Shown: in pieces, positions 24,580-37,900 of the stretch
How the letters are laid out: every line of letters starts with the position of its first letter
Numbering within the stretch: the first letter of the stretch is position 1
Origin: Peromyscus leucopus
Taxonomy: Eukaryota > Chordata > Mammalia > Rodentia > Cricetidae
Length of the DNA stretch: 64,000 nucleotides
NCBI RefSeq assembly: GCF_004664715.2
Contig: NC_051063.1
Location: 144,859,319 to 144,923,318 of the forward strand
Direction: 5' to 3'
Made by a program: the position numbers and the translations under genes
Notes under the pieces: generated by a model
Databases searched by the model: none
Told to the model about the DNA's origin: nothing
Seen by the model: the letters and a program-made list of their open reading frames with translations, nothing else

Positions 24580-27500
24580 CAGGATGTTGTGAGGCAAGAC
24601 TCTAAAACCTCAAAGCCCTCCCTAACTCCCCAAACAGCACAGGGGACTGAGGACCGAGTGTCCCAATACCCAAGCCTATGGGGACAGGTTCCATTCAAAG
24701 GCCCGCAGACGGGGAATGTAAGTGGCCGGCAACAGCATGCGCTGCTGATGACGTGGAAAGACTGGAACCGGCTGGTGCTGGGGTGGGCAAGTCAGGTGAC
24801 ACCGTAGCTGTGGACACAGTCTGGCAGTCCCTCAAACTATGAACTAGAGAGACACCATGTGACCAGTAATTATGCTCCCAGCTATATACTCAAGAAAAGT
24901 CCAAGTCTATGTCCTCATAAAAAGTCACACACAAAGATTCATGACAGCTAAGACGTGAACAGTACTCAATACCCATCCACTGATGAATGGATAATAAAAT
25001 ATAGTCTACCCATATGTGGGACTGTCGTTCAGCTAAAAGCAGAGTTGGGATAATGAAAATGCTGTGGAGTGATTGATTGAAGTCTACTAAACATCATGGG
25101 ATTGTACATTTTTAGAGTAAAGTTATGGCATACAAATTACACGTCGATGAAGCTTGCTTTAAGTAGGACTTAATTTTCAATTCTCGTGTGTTTGTGTGCT
25201 TGTGTGGTGCATGTACTTGATTGAGTGTGGGAATGTGGGAACCCGTACAGAAGCCACAGCAGGACCTTGAGTGTCTTCCTGCGTCAGCCTTACTGCCTTG
25301 GAACAGTCTCTCACTGAAGCAGAAGTCTGCCATCTTGTCTCAGCTAGTCTTCCAGGGAGTTCTCGGGGTTCACCTGTCTCCTCCCCTCACAGACGGAGTA
25401 CACACAGCTATGCCTGGCTTTTTACACGGGGGCTGAGGATTCGAACTCAGGTCCTTCCATTTGCAGAGCAGGGGTTCTTACTCACTGAGCCATGTGCTCA
25501 GCCCTCGGACTCAATGTTTGAATTGTTCGACAGAAGAAACTACACTATAAACTCATTCTCCAGACTGAATGCAAACAAATGTTAACATTTCACTCAGCAC
25601 TTACTGAACCCCACAGAAAGAAGTGAGTGGTTTGCTCACTGTGGAAAGACATACCATTCCAAGATGATACAGAGCATTATCGTTACCTCACCTACATAAT
25701 GAAAATAAATCTGCCAGCCAAATGAGCAGGCAGTTAGGAGGCGCACAGTCAGCTCTCTCTCTTAATTATGAGGCACACAGTCAGCTCTCTCTCGGTCAAT
25801 TCCTGCCTCCCTCCTTAGCCCCACTCCAGCTGAAGTTCAGCTGCTCTCTTGCACTCTGAGAAGCTGCTCGCCGCTGCCTGCCTTCACCCTCACCATCCCA
25901 GGCCCCTGCGTTACCTGCCATTGCTCTACCACACCACGGCACTTCAAAGGCGCCAGGCCTGACGTGAGGGGCACCGAGGTTCACACCCAACTAAATCACT
26001 CACTGGTTAGGTAACTCAAGCCTGCGCCTCCAAGGACACAAAAAAGACCTCGAAGATTCTGAAGTTAGACCAGCCCCATGAAGAGGCTGGGATAACAAAT
26101 CTGCAGGACAGACTAACTCGTTTCCAAATCTTCTATCCATAACCATGACCTGAATATACTCAACAGAAAAACTGCTCAACACAGCCGAGAAATGGGATGG
26201 ATTAACGTTTACAAACTGAGGCACGAGAGGCATTCAGGATGGTAAAGCAGACTGAACGGTAGTCAGGTGTCTGGTGACCAGTCACGTGTTCCTGTTTTCC
26301 TTGGAGGCAGGACGCTAATAGCATTGAAGGGTGTGCCCCCAAAAGATGTTGAAATCCCCACCAGTACCTGCTAAGGGAACTTATTTGGAATGGGTTTTTA
26401 TTAGTGATCAAGCTATGATGGTACATTACTCTTCCAAAGTCCAATACAAATGATGTCTTTATCAAAAGGGGTCTCAACACAGGCTGACAATGTTTCCAAA
26501 GATGGGGATGTGGAGACACATGAACACCGCCATCTTCTGGTCAAAGAATTGCTAAGAGCAACCAGAAATGGGGATTCAGCATACAACAGATTCCCTCAGC
26601 CCTCAAAAGAAATACTCCGTGACTTCAGACCTCCAGCCTTCAGATTCAAGAGACAGGGAAAAGTTTGTTGTGTAAGCATGGCAGACTTGGTACCCTACAG
26701 GGCAGTCCACGGAATGAATACAGGGAGCCAGACAACGTAGACACAGAGGAAACCATTCTTCAGGCAGTTAAAAAGTGGCTCCCCGATAAAGATGCTTGCT
26801 ATTCAGCCTTAATTTACTAACACACGCCCCAGCAAAAAGACCTCAAAAACCTGTTTTGTAAATGTTCATTTAAAATCATATTCCCTCACCTTCATGAGCC
26901 CTTCCCTGGTGGGATCAGAAGTTCTTAGGACATCTTCGACGGACCACCAGGACTCCTTTAGGTAGACAGCCACAACTGAAGGGAAAAGCAAGAGAAAGGC
27001 GTGAGTTCCACATAAAAACTCACTGAGGGTGGGGCAGCACTTTCAATAGGCTGGGCCAACCAGCTGAGGGCGTTGTGGGTGAATCAGGTGACATTTTTAT
27101 CGTTTGCGTTGTTTTATGATGTTGGGGAATGGAACCCAAGGCCTTGCACATGCTATACAGGTGCCTTATTTCGGAGCTAGCACCCCAGCCTGAGGTCAGG
27201 TTTGCGGCGTTCTGTAAGAACACAAACCAGAAGAGTCACATGAAAGGGACAAGACGGGTATTTCACAGGTGGCCTGTCTGTGGCTCCGAAAAAGAAATAC
27301 CCTAACGCGGGCTGAATAAAACAAAACACAAACCAATATTGAAGCATTCAATGAGATAAGAAACGTTTTGTTGTTGTTGTTGTTTTTGTTTTTTTTTTTT
27401 TTTTTGGTTTTTTTTTTTTTTGGTTTTTCGAGGCAGGGTTTCTCTGTGTAGCTTTGCGCCTTTCCTGGAACTCGCTTTGGAGACCAGGCTGGCCTCGAAC

Positions 27501-30500
27501 TCACAGAGATCCACCTGCCTCTGCCTCCCGAGTGCTGGGATTAAAGGCGTGCGCCACCACCGCCCGGCTTGTTTTGTTTTGTTTTAAAGGTTTGGGGATA
27601 TAGCTCAGTTGGGAGGATGCTTACCTAATGTGCATGAAGCCCTGAGTTCAATCCCCACCACTACATAAGCCAAGACTTCAGTAGTGTACATACCTTCAAT
27701 CCGGCATTCAGGGGCAAGGACGAGGGGTAGAGGCAGGAGAGAAGGTCATCCTCAGCTATATAGCAAGCGTAAGGCCAGCCTGGGCTACATGAGACTCTCT
27801 GCCTTTACAAAAATTTATTTGTCCTTGTTAGGAACATATATCAAAGTCTAATCATTTGGGGTTGGAGAGACGACTCAGCCATTAAGAGCACCCACTGGCC
27901 AGGTGTGCTCAGCATCTGGGAGGCAGAGGCAGGCAGGTTCCTGTGAGTTTGAGGCCAGCCTGGTCTACAGAGCGAGTTCCAGGACAGCCAGGGCTGTTAC
28001 ACAGAGAAACCCTGTCTCTAAAACCAAAACAAGCAATGAAAAGAGCACTCACTGCTCTGGCGAAGCACCCAGGTTCCGAATTTACAGCGCCCGCAGTGCG
28101 GCTCAGTGCGGCTCAGTGCGGCATCCGCAAGCCCAGTTCAGAGACTCTGAGGCCTTTCTCTGACCTCTGCGGGATCCAGGCACACGTGGAGCCCAGACAC
28201 ACGTGCAGGGAGAACTCATACACGTAATATTTTTAAATAATACATCTTTTAAAAAAAAACATATCCAATCATTTGCATAACTCTTAACTCCCCACACGCC
28301 GTAAGATGGAATGTTGTTACCTATGGGCTCTGAGTGAAGAGAGTTACTTCCTGTGTGCTGAGCAATGCCCTGGCACTAGACTCCGCCCAGCCTGCTTTCC
28401 CAGGAATTTCCCCCAGCCCCATCATGAAACTGTTATCAGCATCGTTCTGAGGACACTGTAGCTCTGAAAGGGAGGGTGGGCTGAAGACAACTGGCTAGAA
28501 GGAGCCGAGGGAGGGTCCAGCCCTGGACTCTGGACCACAAACCCAGGAAAAGGCCAGAAATGCGGCAAGCTCTTCAGAACCGGGCAGATCGTGTGGGGAG
28601 GGGATGTCTTTGGAGAAGGCGGCCCTGGAGCAAAGACTCAGGAAGGTGATGGAGGGGTGGGGGTGCCTTCCCTTCCTCCAGTCTCGCTCTTACCTTGCCA
28701 CACCTCAAAGGTGACACCGCCCTGCTGACTTGCCCAACATGCTTTGAACCAAGTGTGGCTGTGGACACCTAGTCACACCCTGCCCCAGATTCCTCACCAG
28801 AGTGGTCCAAAGACATGGCCCCAGGTGTCTAGGAATCTGCAAGGGGACTGGGTTTGAAATACCCAGGATAAAGTCGGCAAGTGGGATGTGCTCCTCCTTG
28901 CCTGCCAATCAATGAGTTGGTTACTCCATGTCTTCCTGCTCCCTTCTCTACTCAGCCTCCTGCCTCAGATGACTAAGGTAGGCCCTCTCCTGGGTTTCTC
29001 TGTGTAGCTTTGCACCTTCCCTAGGACTCACTCTGTAGCCCAGGCTGGCCTCCAACTCACAGAGATCCTCTACCTCTCATGTGCTGTAATTTTTAAATGC
29101 ATCTTCCTGCCAACCCTTTCTAAATGAAGACTTGGGGTGGCGGGGGACACAATGGAATCAAAAACTAAGTCACTTGAACATGTAACATAAGGTTTGCAAC
29201 CACAAAACAAACACTGTGGACCACTCGGGGTCTGCCACCACTCCCCCCTGCCCTCTCCTGCTGTTTGAGACACATTAGTAGAGATCCAGGAAGACCAGGA
29301 ATCAAGGCACAGCCAGACATTCAAAGTGGTCTCAGAACCTGCCCCCTCCAAAAACCAGCAACCTCTATCCCGGCCAGTCAGCTTCCAATCTGTGGTGCAT
29401 CCTCATCACTGACAGTGGTTCTAAAATTCACACAGCAGGCTGGGAGAGAAGAGCCAATTACATGCCCGACATTCACCTTCACTTACTCAATGCAAGTCAT
29501 TTCCAAAATGGCAGCTACGAGAACTGGGAGCAGAAATCTCCAGCCACGGGGATTATTTCCCAGCTCAACAAGGTGAACCGTTTGGTTTACTAGCAGACTG
29601 CATTCCTGTAATACAGATGTTCGATTCACTAATACCGTCCCCAACAGAAACATGTTGACACTTCTTGAGTTTCACGGAGCACCGAGCGTTCACTAGTCAT
29701 GGTGTTAACAAAATAGATTCAACTGGCCCCATGATGTTTTTCAAAACCCATCTTCCGTGACTAAGTATACATAGCAATAAAAATGGAGTCCAGTCAAATT
29801 TAACAGTCTAAAATAAACCTGTCCCCAAAACCAGAACCAGCCTGGTTCTGAAGCAGGACGGAGCAGCTTCGGATCAGTGAGCCACAAGGGCCTGGAAATG
29901 CAGACAGGAAAGATGGCAGCAGAGCCATGCCAAAGCTGTCACAGCACAGCAAGGACATGTCATGTGATGGGTCCAGGTGGACTGACATGTGCCACAGGAC
30001 CTTCACTGTGGAGACCCTGGATCTAACAGCACTCAGGGTGACAAAATAGAAACCAATACACCTGTGCTTCAAAAACCAAAAACTGCCACACAGATCTGTT
30101 GCAGAATATTATTTTGAGATGTGTTACTTTTGTTCATGTTGCATTTGTTTAACTCTGTGAAGCTGTGTTATTGTGCCCATCTAAAACACCTGATGGTCTA
30201 ATAAAGAGTTGAACGGCCAATAGCAAGGCAGGAGAAAGGATAAGCGGAGCTGGCAGGCAGAGAGGACAAATAGAAGGAGAAATCTGGGAGGAAAAAAAGG
30301 AGGAGCCAGAGGAGGAGGAGGATGCTAGGGGCCAGCCACCCAGCTACACAGCAAGCCACAGCGTAAAAGTAAAATTTACAGAAGTAAGAACAGGAAAAGC
30401 ACAGAGGCAAAAGGCAAACGAAAGTTAAGGAAAGCTGGCAAGAAACAAGCCAAGCTAAGGCTGGGCATTTATCATTAAGAATAAGCCTCCGTGTGTGATT

Positions 30501-31942
30501 TATTTGGGAGTAGGGTGGCAGGCCCCCCCAAAAGAGCAAAAGTAACCAACAACACAGATCAGCACATCCTCAATTCCTCCCTCCACCCATCACCCATCCA
30601 CCCCCATGCCCCCACCTCCTGTCCCAGAGCTAAGAGGAGCCAGCGGACCAGGACATCATGAGAGGCATTGCCAAGGCACTGGCACCAATTTCATTTTTCT
30701 TTCTCTCCCTCCAAGTGACAGGTGACATGGACCACAAGGAAGATGCTGCCGTTGGATTTTATTCTATGGCAAGCCAAGGTTTCTCAAACAAGTTAAGACA
30801 GTGAGGTCCCTAAGTGAACTCCCAGTGGCCCAGATTCATCCCAGGCATGAAGGGATCAAGTGAATTCAGCTCTCCTTGGCCGAGCTCCCAACTCTGTCCA
30901 CAGAACCTTGGCCCGAGGGACTGATGAATCCATTTTTGTCCTGACTCCAGGGATTGGCAGCCTGCGGAGAGAGACGGAGCTCAGCTAGCTGCCCTGACAC
31001 AAGGCACGGAGGTACTAAACCCGACCGACCGTCATGAGGACCCAGAGAAGACAGACCTGCGGGGGAGGGGGGGAGACAGTGTCCCCAGAGGTTGCCACAA
31101 ACCCTGGATCACTGGGTAAGGTTTCAGCAGGCAGATGAGATAGGCAATCGATGTACAGCCGAGGTAAGGGGCCCCACAAGTCCAAGGCTGCATCCAGGAC
31201 AACGCGAGCAGCCGGGCGAAGACTTAAGAGACAGTTGCACACGCCAGTTCAGCCTAGCCACACGTCATTCGCTCAGTTTCTGACATCTGATGGACTTCAG
31301 CACAAGCAGTGAGCAAGGCAGCTGGAAGCGATTCCATGCCTAGCCCTGGGCACCTGGTGTAGGGAGGAGAGTCCAGACTGCAAAGCCAATCAGGCCTCAG
31401 ATGACAGCTCCTCCATTACTATTAGCCTTGTGTACCGATCCTTAGCTCAACAAAGCATCCTCGTTCGCCCCCTGGTTCCATGGCAGGTTCCGTGAGAGGA
31501 TGTGCCTCACCGAACTGCACTTCCTAGAGTGTTGGGGTTCTCCTGTGCTTTCTAGAAATTCCCTCCACCTGCCCTAAACTCTGCAAAGCAGTGTGAAAAG
31601 CCTTTGTTGGTTCAGCTTTCTGGGAGGCAATCAAAAAATAAAATAAAATAAAAATTTAAAAAAAAAAAAAAAAAAGCTCTGTAACAGGCCACCTCTGCCT
31701 GGGAAGCTTGGTATGCAGACAGTCTTCTGCTCTGGTCTGCACAGAGATGTCTGTCTGTCTACCTGTCTGTCTTTCACTGCTTGCTATCTGCCACTCTGTC
31801 CCTCCCCTTCAGTGGAAAGACACCATGCTCCTCATACTACATTATCCCTGCCACCAGTCCTTTCTTTTCTATCAGAGAGCATCAAGCTGATGAGTGCTCC
31901 TGATTAGGGCATGCACCTCACCTGACCAGCACCCCAAGAAGA

Positions 31943-31993
<51 letters not shown>

Positions 31994-34900
31994 AGATGAG
32001 CAGTGTATCAGTGCACGTGTATATGTATGTGCATGTGTGTAAGGGGGGAGCTTGTGGTCCATGCCGCCTACCTTATTTTTCAAGATATGCCCTGTCCCTG
32101 CACCTGGGGCTCCCTGACTGGACTAGGCTGGTTGGCCAGAGAGTGCCAGGATCCACCTATCTCCCGGTCACCATTACAAACATGCATAGCCATGCCCAGA
32201 TCTTTAAGTGGGTACTAGGGATACAACTAAGGTCTTCCAGTGTCTATTTCACTGACAACCATCTCTCCGGTCCCAGTGAGGTTTTTAATCCTTGTATCCT
32301 GCTAAGATTCCTTGTGAGAGCTAAGTCTTTCTAACTTAAGTATCTTCCAAATTAGTAACCAAACAAAACAACCATTTGGAAAAAAAGAAGTTTTCAACAG
32401 AATAGGTTAGGTAGTGTTATGGTCCCCTGTCATCTTGAATGGCCAGGCTGTGACAGCCAGAAGCAAGGGCAGATTTTCAGGCCACAGCTGAACTCAGGAA
32501 AGAGTGCTATCTGTGATAAATTAGCAGCATCCATCCAGGGAAGGCGGCTCCCACAGCACTTTGCCACTCTCCCAACTTTCTCCAGCAGGCGGCGCCAAAG
32601 TGGCACACAGTCCCACCATAGGTCATAATTCCTCAGTGTCAGTTTCCCATGAAGCACCCCCACCCCGAGGAGCCACTGAAGGCAGAGCACTAACTCCATC
32701 CACTCAAGGGATTAAATCTGAGCTCTCTCCTACGAAGTGCCCAGCTTAGAGAAAGAGAAGAGCTGGGCACAATGCAGAATAAAACCTGAGCATGCTCAAG
32801 CTCTGCGCAGTTGGAGGGGAGGGAGGAAAACAGGAGTCCTGAAGAACAAGCGGGGCAGTGATGAGCAGGAGGACACTCCAGATGTGAGAAGAGAAAGAAC
32901 ACAAAAGGGCAAAGACAGAGTTGCCACACCAACACCAAAGGTGTAAGAAGGAATAAGGCTAGTTTGGGGTGTGCTCTGGAGATGATGGACAGCCGCTCCG
33001 ACTCCAAGGAAGGAGGGGAGAGACGCAGTTCAATTCCTGTAGTAAAGCAGTAACAGCATGTCCAAGCACTCGTGCCCTGGCAGGTGTGGCACCTCATGCC
33101 GTGGCTACCAAGCTCATTCTGTTTCCCAGGTGCAGCTCAGGGGTTGAGACACCTGCTCAAGGTCGTACGCATGTAAATGGCGCCACTGGTGGAAAAAGAA
33201 GATGTGGGTCTGGTGGGTCTCACTGGTTCCAAGGCCCCCATTGTGACCACGGGTTAAAACAGACAGGAAAACAGTGGTGTGGAGCTGGGGCCAAGCCAGG
33301 CAAGAAAGGGGCCAGTGTCCAGTGAGAAAACGGGCCCAGGCACTGTGCGGCACAGGCTGGGAAGGGAAGAATTCAGCAGAGTCGGTACCGGTCAAGCTGT
33401 TGCCACACTGAGGGAAGTGAGGATCGCGGTACTTCCTCAGCAAATCTGTGCGCCAGACACTGTGCTCACTCAGCACTAGAGACCCAGCAGGACAGCCTGG
33501 CCAGGACACGCACTGTGACAAGCACTTCAAGACTGTCTGGGAAGGATGGAGACTATGTTCCAAGAGCAAGCTTGAGGCAAGGGACGGTGGCCAGCCGTGG
33601 GACAGGGTCCAGCCTTGGAGACCACAGGGGTTGGATCAAGGTATCGGGCTTTGTAATAAGTCACAGAAGAGACCAAGCAAAAGAGGCGAGTGTCCAACCT
33701 CACAGGATAGGAGGCTAATCTGGGGAATTGAGACACGTCGCTGTAGGCAATTGTTGCGACGCATGTCTCAGTGGAGCGTGAACACTGACTGACCACAGGG
33801 GTGGCTGCACATGGATGCAGGCAAGAGGACTCTGGTAAACCTCTACCACCTTAGGTATAAACCATGGCACCCAAAGCTGTGTGTACTTAAAAGTGCTATT
33901 TTTAGAAATAAAGTTTGGAGGTTTTTTGTTTGGTTTTTGTTTTTGTTTTCTTGTTTTTTTGGTTGTTTTTTTTTTTTTTTTTGAGACTTAAAGCATAAAG
34001 AATGGATTGGGGACTGGGCGGTGGTGGCGCACGCCTTTAATCCCAGCACTCGGGAGGCAGAGCCAGGCGGATCTCTGTGAGTTCAAGGCTAGCCTGGGCT
34101 ACCAAGTGAGTTCCAGGAAAAGTGCAAAGCTACACAGAGAAACCCTGGCTCGAAAAACCAAAAAAAAAAAAAAAAAGAACGGATTGGGAAGGGGTGAGTC
34201 AGAGGCCCAGAGGGAAGCTAAAGGTGATTGAGCCCCTGAGAGAAGAGCTGACCTCCAACAATCCTTCTGACAAAGCAGAGGTGCTGGGGGAGGGGAGCGG
34301 GAGGCAGAAAGGAGCCATTGAGGGTGGGTTTTATCCCAGAGAGCAAAGTAGGCAGCCAGCTTGAGCTGAAGGAAATAAGACAACCTTAACCAGGAAGACT
34401 CAAGGACCCTGAGGGAACACGAAGTGCCAGTTTCAGACAGCCGAGAGAGCCAGGAATGGAGACACGTGTCCATAATCCCAGCACCCCCGCAGGTTGAGAA
34501 AGAAGGACTCCTAGGAATTGGAGGCCAACCTGGGCTACACGGACAGCAGGCAGCTGAATGCATAGCCCAGGGTAAGGGAAGCAGAGCTCATGTAAGAGGA
34601 AGAAGTATCCTTCATCTGCTCCCCCCCAACACACATCTTACCTCCCCAGGCCAGCTGCGAGGGATTCACACACTGCCCCAAGGTCTGGACTTCTTCTCAT
34701 CACAACTCAAAAGGGCTTCAAGTCCCTCAAGCCCTTCTTAATGTCCCTCAATTGCTCCCCCGCAGTTTAAGTCACCACTGGCCTGTTACACATCTTAGAA
34801 ATATGTGTGGTGGGGTGGGGTGGGGGGGAGCACAGTTAAACCAAAGTGACGGGCCATCTCTCCCCAAAGCAAATACATGTGGGGGGGGGGGCGGGGGGAG

Positions 34901-37900
34901 CGATGAAACGTTCTGGCAGAGGCCGGCACATAAACACATTCCACTGAGTTGCAGGACTTTTATGCAACATTGACTGTGCTGGTCAATAATTTAAGGGGAG
35001 GGGAAAAGGTTGACATAGCAACCGTCACATTGCATTCCTCGGGCTACCATTTCCATACAGATGTTGTCCTTAAAGGACAAGCACTTCCTCAGATGCCCGT
35101 GAGCTTGAGCGCCTTTTGTCACGGAGAAAAACATCTGGCTGGCAGTCCATTCCCAGCAGCCCCTCTGGGCTCCTCGGGCTTTCCTTGCCTCGCGCAAGTT
35201 TGTTTTCATGGGTCTAGATTTGAACTCAAGGAAGAGGGGGTGGAGGAAGGGGGTGGTCCTTGGATCCCGAAGTACAGTTGAACTAGGAGATACCAGGACA
35301 AGAAAAAAAAAAAGTCTAGTCTGTCAAGGAAAGGAACATTAGAATTGCCCACGTAGACCACAGCAAATTCACGATATTTCCCAAAGCTGCAGAAAGCACA
35401 GAGATGCAGACAGATACCCCAGCGGCACGGATAGAAACCTCCCATAAGCCTAGAGGCAAACTCGTCTCTGCCCTTCAGGACAAGACCCCCATGCTGGACA
35501 CTAAATATTTTCCTTGGCCTCCATGGTTTCCAAACACCGTGAATTCCTTGGTATGAATGACATGCCCTCCTGGGATGCTCTTTCCCTCTGTTTAAATCCA
35601 TCTCACAGTAAGTAACATAAATTAACAGGGAAGAGACAGAAGAGCCCAAACCATGGCTAACCGGTGTTCCCAAAACACACTGTTGGCACTGTGAGTGATC
35701 CCCAATCTGCTTCCTTCACAGACCGATGGAAACAAGATTCTGGGGTTTATATGCATCCATGGCCACAGGACATCTTAGCTGCCCAAAGAAGTGGGTCCCT
35801 AAGTGGAAGCTGAGTTTCCAACCAGAGCCCACCCCTTGCTACCCACTTAAGTGGGCTCTTCCAGTGCTCAAGGTGTACCCCAGGATGGTATCTACCTTTG
35901 TATGATACAAAATGCATGCACCAGCTATAACAAACAAATGCTAGGTCTCCTGGGTCCCAGATGCCAACAGAGTGTTGGCCAGGGGACCCTGAAGGAGATA
36001 GCCTACTCTACATCTCTGTTTTGGAGTCTGGGAGGGGGTGGAGTTAATATTCCCAAGCCAGAACAACTGTAGTTTTTCCTTCACCGACTCTGCTACAAGG
36101 ACGAGCCTCCCAAAGGCGTCACCCATGAGTTTACTAGAGGCACATGAGCCGTTTATCTGGAGAACTGCTTAGACGGGCTCATTCTGCTAAGAGAGCTGGG
36201 GTGGTCTCGGCCCATCCTTCCTACCTCCCTTCAAGAAATCCACAGCTCTACCCACTCTGTACCCAGACTCCATCCCCAAGCCGTCCTCATAGTCGCGACA
36301 GCCTGCTCAGGAGTAAGGGGTGCCTCAGCAAGGGCATTCTCTTCTGAGACACGCCTCCAAGCCCCTCAGGGGTGCAGCTCTCGCCTGATCCTCCACTTCC
36401 GCCAGCCTGATCCTCCACCTGCCCCAAAGGCAACACAGAGGTCTGCTCTCAGTGTCGCAATATTCCTTGGACCGAGACAGCCCCTCCGAGGGCTGTCTAC
36501 ACAGAGGCTCTGTTTTCATCTGAACGTTTGCCTTGGCACTTGCTGTCACTGTGGGCTATAATGGACATGTTTTTCCAGGAAAAAAAAAACCATCATTTTT
36601 CAATCCCCTGCTTGTTTTTCTCAGGGTGCACATGACGCGCCATCACCAAACACTGTAAATAAATTACCAGCAATCTGAAGAGTGAACGTTACGCTTGGTC
36701 ACAGAATGTCCTGGGAGCCAAGCGGAAAGGCAGACGGTCTCATGAGGGAAGTCAATGTGTAGCCACAGCTGTTTATGCTGTCACCTTAGCCTCCTGGCTC
36801 CCCAAGTGTCTGGCTTGCTGTTTCTGAGCCTGGGCCACAACTGTGTGTCACAGCTCCCTGGGAGGAAGGCTTGGGAGCACGTGTCAGGCATCCTCTCCGG
36901 AGGATACATACCCTTCAGAGCCGGATCTGAGGGGCCCTTCCTGCCTTCACGGTGCTTATGATTTACCCAAAGAAAATCAGCCCCAAGGAATGACCAGGGC
37001 CGTGGGCAGTGATATAAACAGAGCTTCAAACTGAGGTGACCCACCCTGAAGGGACACCTACAGCAGGAGTCCCACTCAGGAGAGCGTCCAGGTCCAGCTC
37101 CCTCTGCCCACAGTACACCTGGCGCCAGGCTACCATTGCAGTCCCACAGACCATGCAGGAAAATCCCCAGTTGGTCCCAGCTGACACCTTTTCTCCTAAA
37201 TAACAAAGCTTGGTTAGTGTCAGCACATGGCCAGGCCAAAGCCCCTTCATCCTCATCTCCCAGCTCCCGCCCGCCCCCCCAGGGCTCTCTTTCTTACTGC
37301 TTCCCCTAAATGTGCCAGCCCAGCCCATTGCACCCCTGACCCGGCTACTGGCAGCCTCCAGGGATGAACATTCTGGTCCCTGACCAAAGTCAACTTTCCT
37401 TCCAACCACCCAAATGGCAATCTGCTGGGCACGGTAGAGTCAGAGCCTGGACCCTTGCCTCCAGCCCGAGTCCCACCCAACTCTCGATAATATCACCAGG
37501 CATCTTTCAAACTCTGTGCTCCCCTCCCCGTCCCATCCATCATGGCCTCCAGGACAAGTAATGACCAATAACATAACAGGAGAAATACAAAGAGAAACTT
37601 GGATTTCTTCAAAAAACAAGGCGGGGGGGTGGGGGGTGGGGGGGGTGGGGGGGTGACTGGTAAGATTCACAGCTGGATTCTCCAGGGTGGGGAGGCTGCT
37701 TTGGAGCAAGCCCAGGACTGTCAGCTACCAGAGGCACAAGTCCCTGAGCCCTGTAGGTCACAGGAGCCAGTGGTCTGTGTGAGCATGAGGAGAAGCAGAT
37801 GCCACCATTGAGCCTGGCACCAGGAGACAGAGACAGAAAGCCAGGGAAGCAGCCATGGGCATCTCCTCAGGGTTCACACTCCTTGTTTTAGCCCAGCTTC

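Larger units (their letters stand above)
24030..25090 (+). mobile_element. Ancient L1 3' ORF2/3' region, split by a later insertion
   Basis: 24,030-24,320 shows the ancient-L1 order ending in GTACCACTTCACACCTGCAGGATGGC. The match resumes after about 24,830 with CCCAGCTATATACTCAAGAA and CATCCACTGATGAATGGATA. Between them lies a different rodent repeat that holds the GA-rich array. Highly diverged, with no open frame. Confidence 0.7.

Noticed and set aside
35206..35673. 155-codon minus-strand open frame
   Set aside because: No recognisable domain and no supporting splice sites; length is within chance for a GC-balanced intron.
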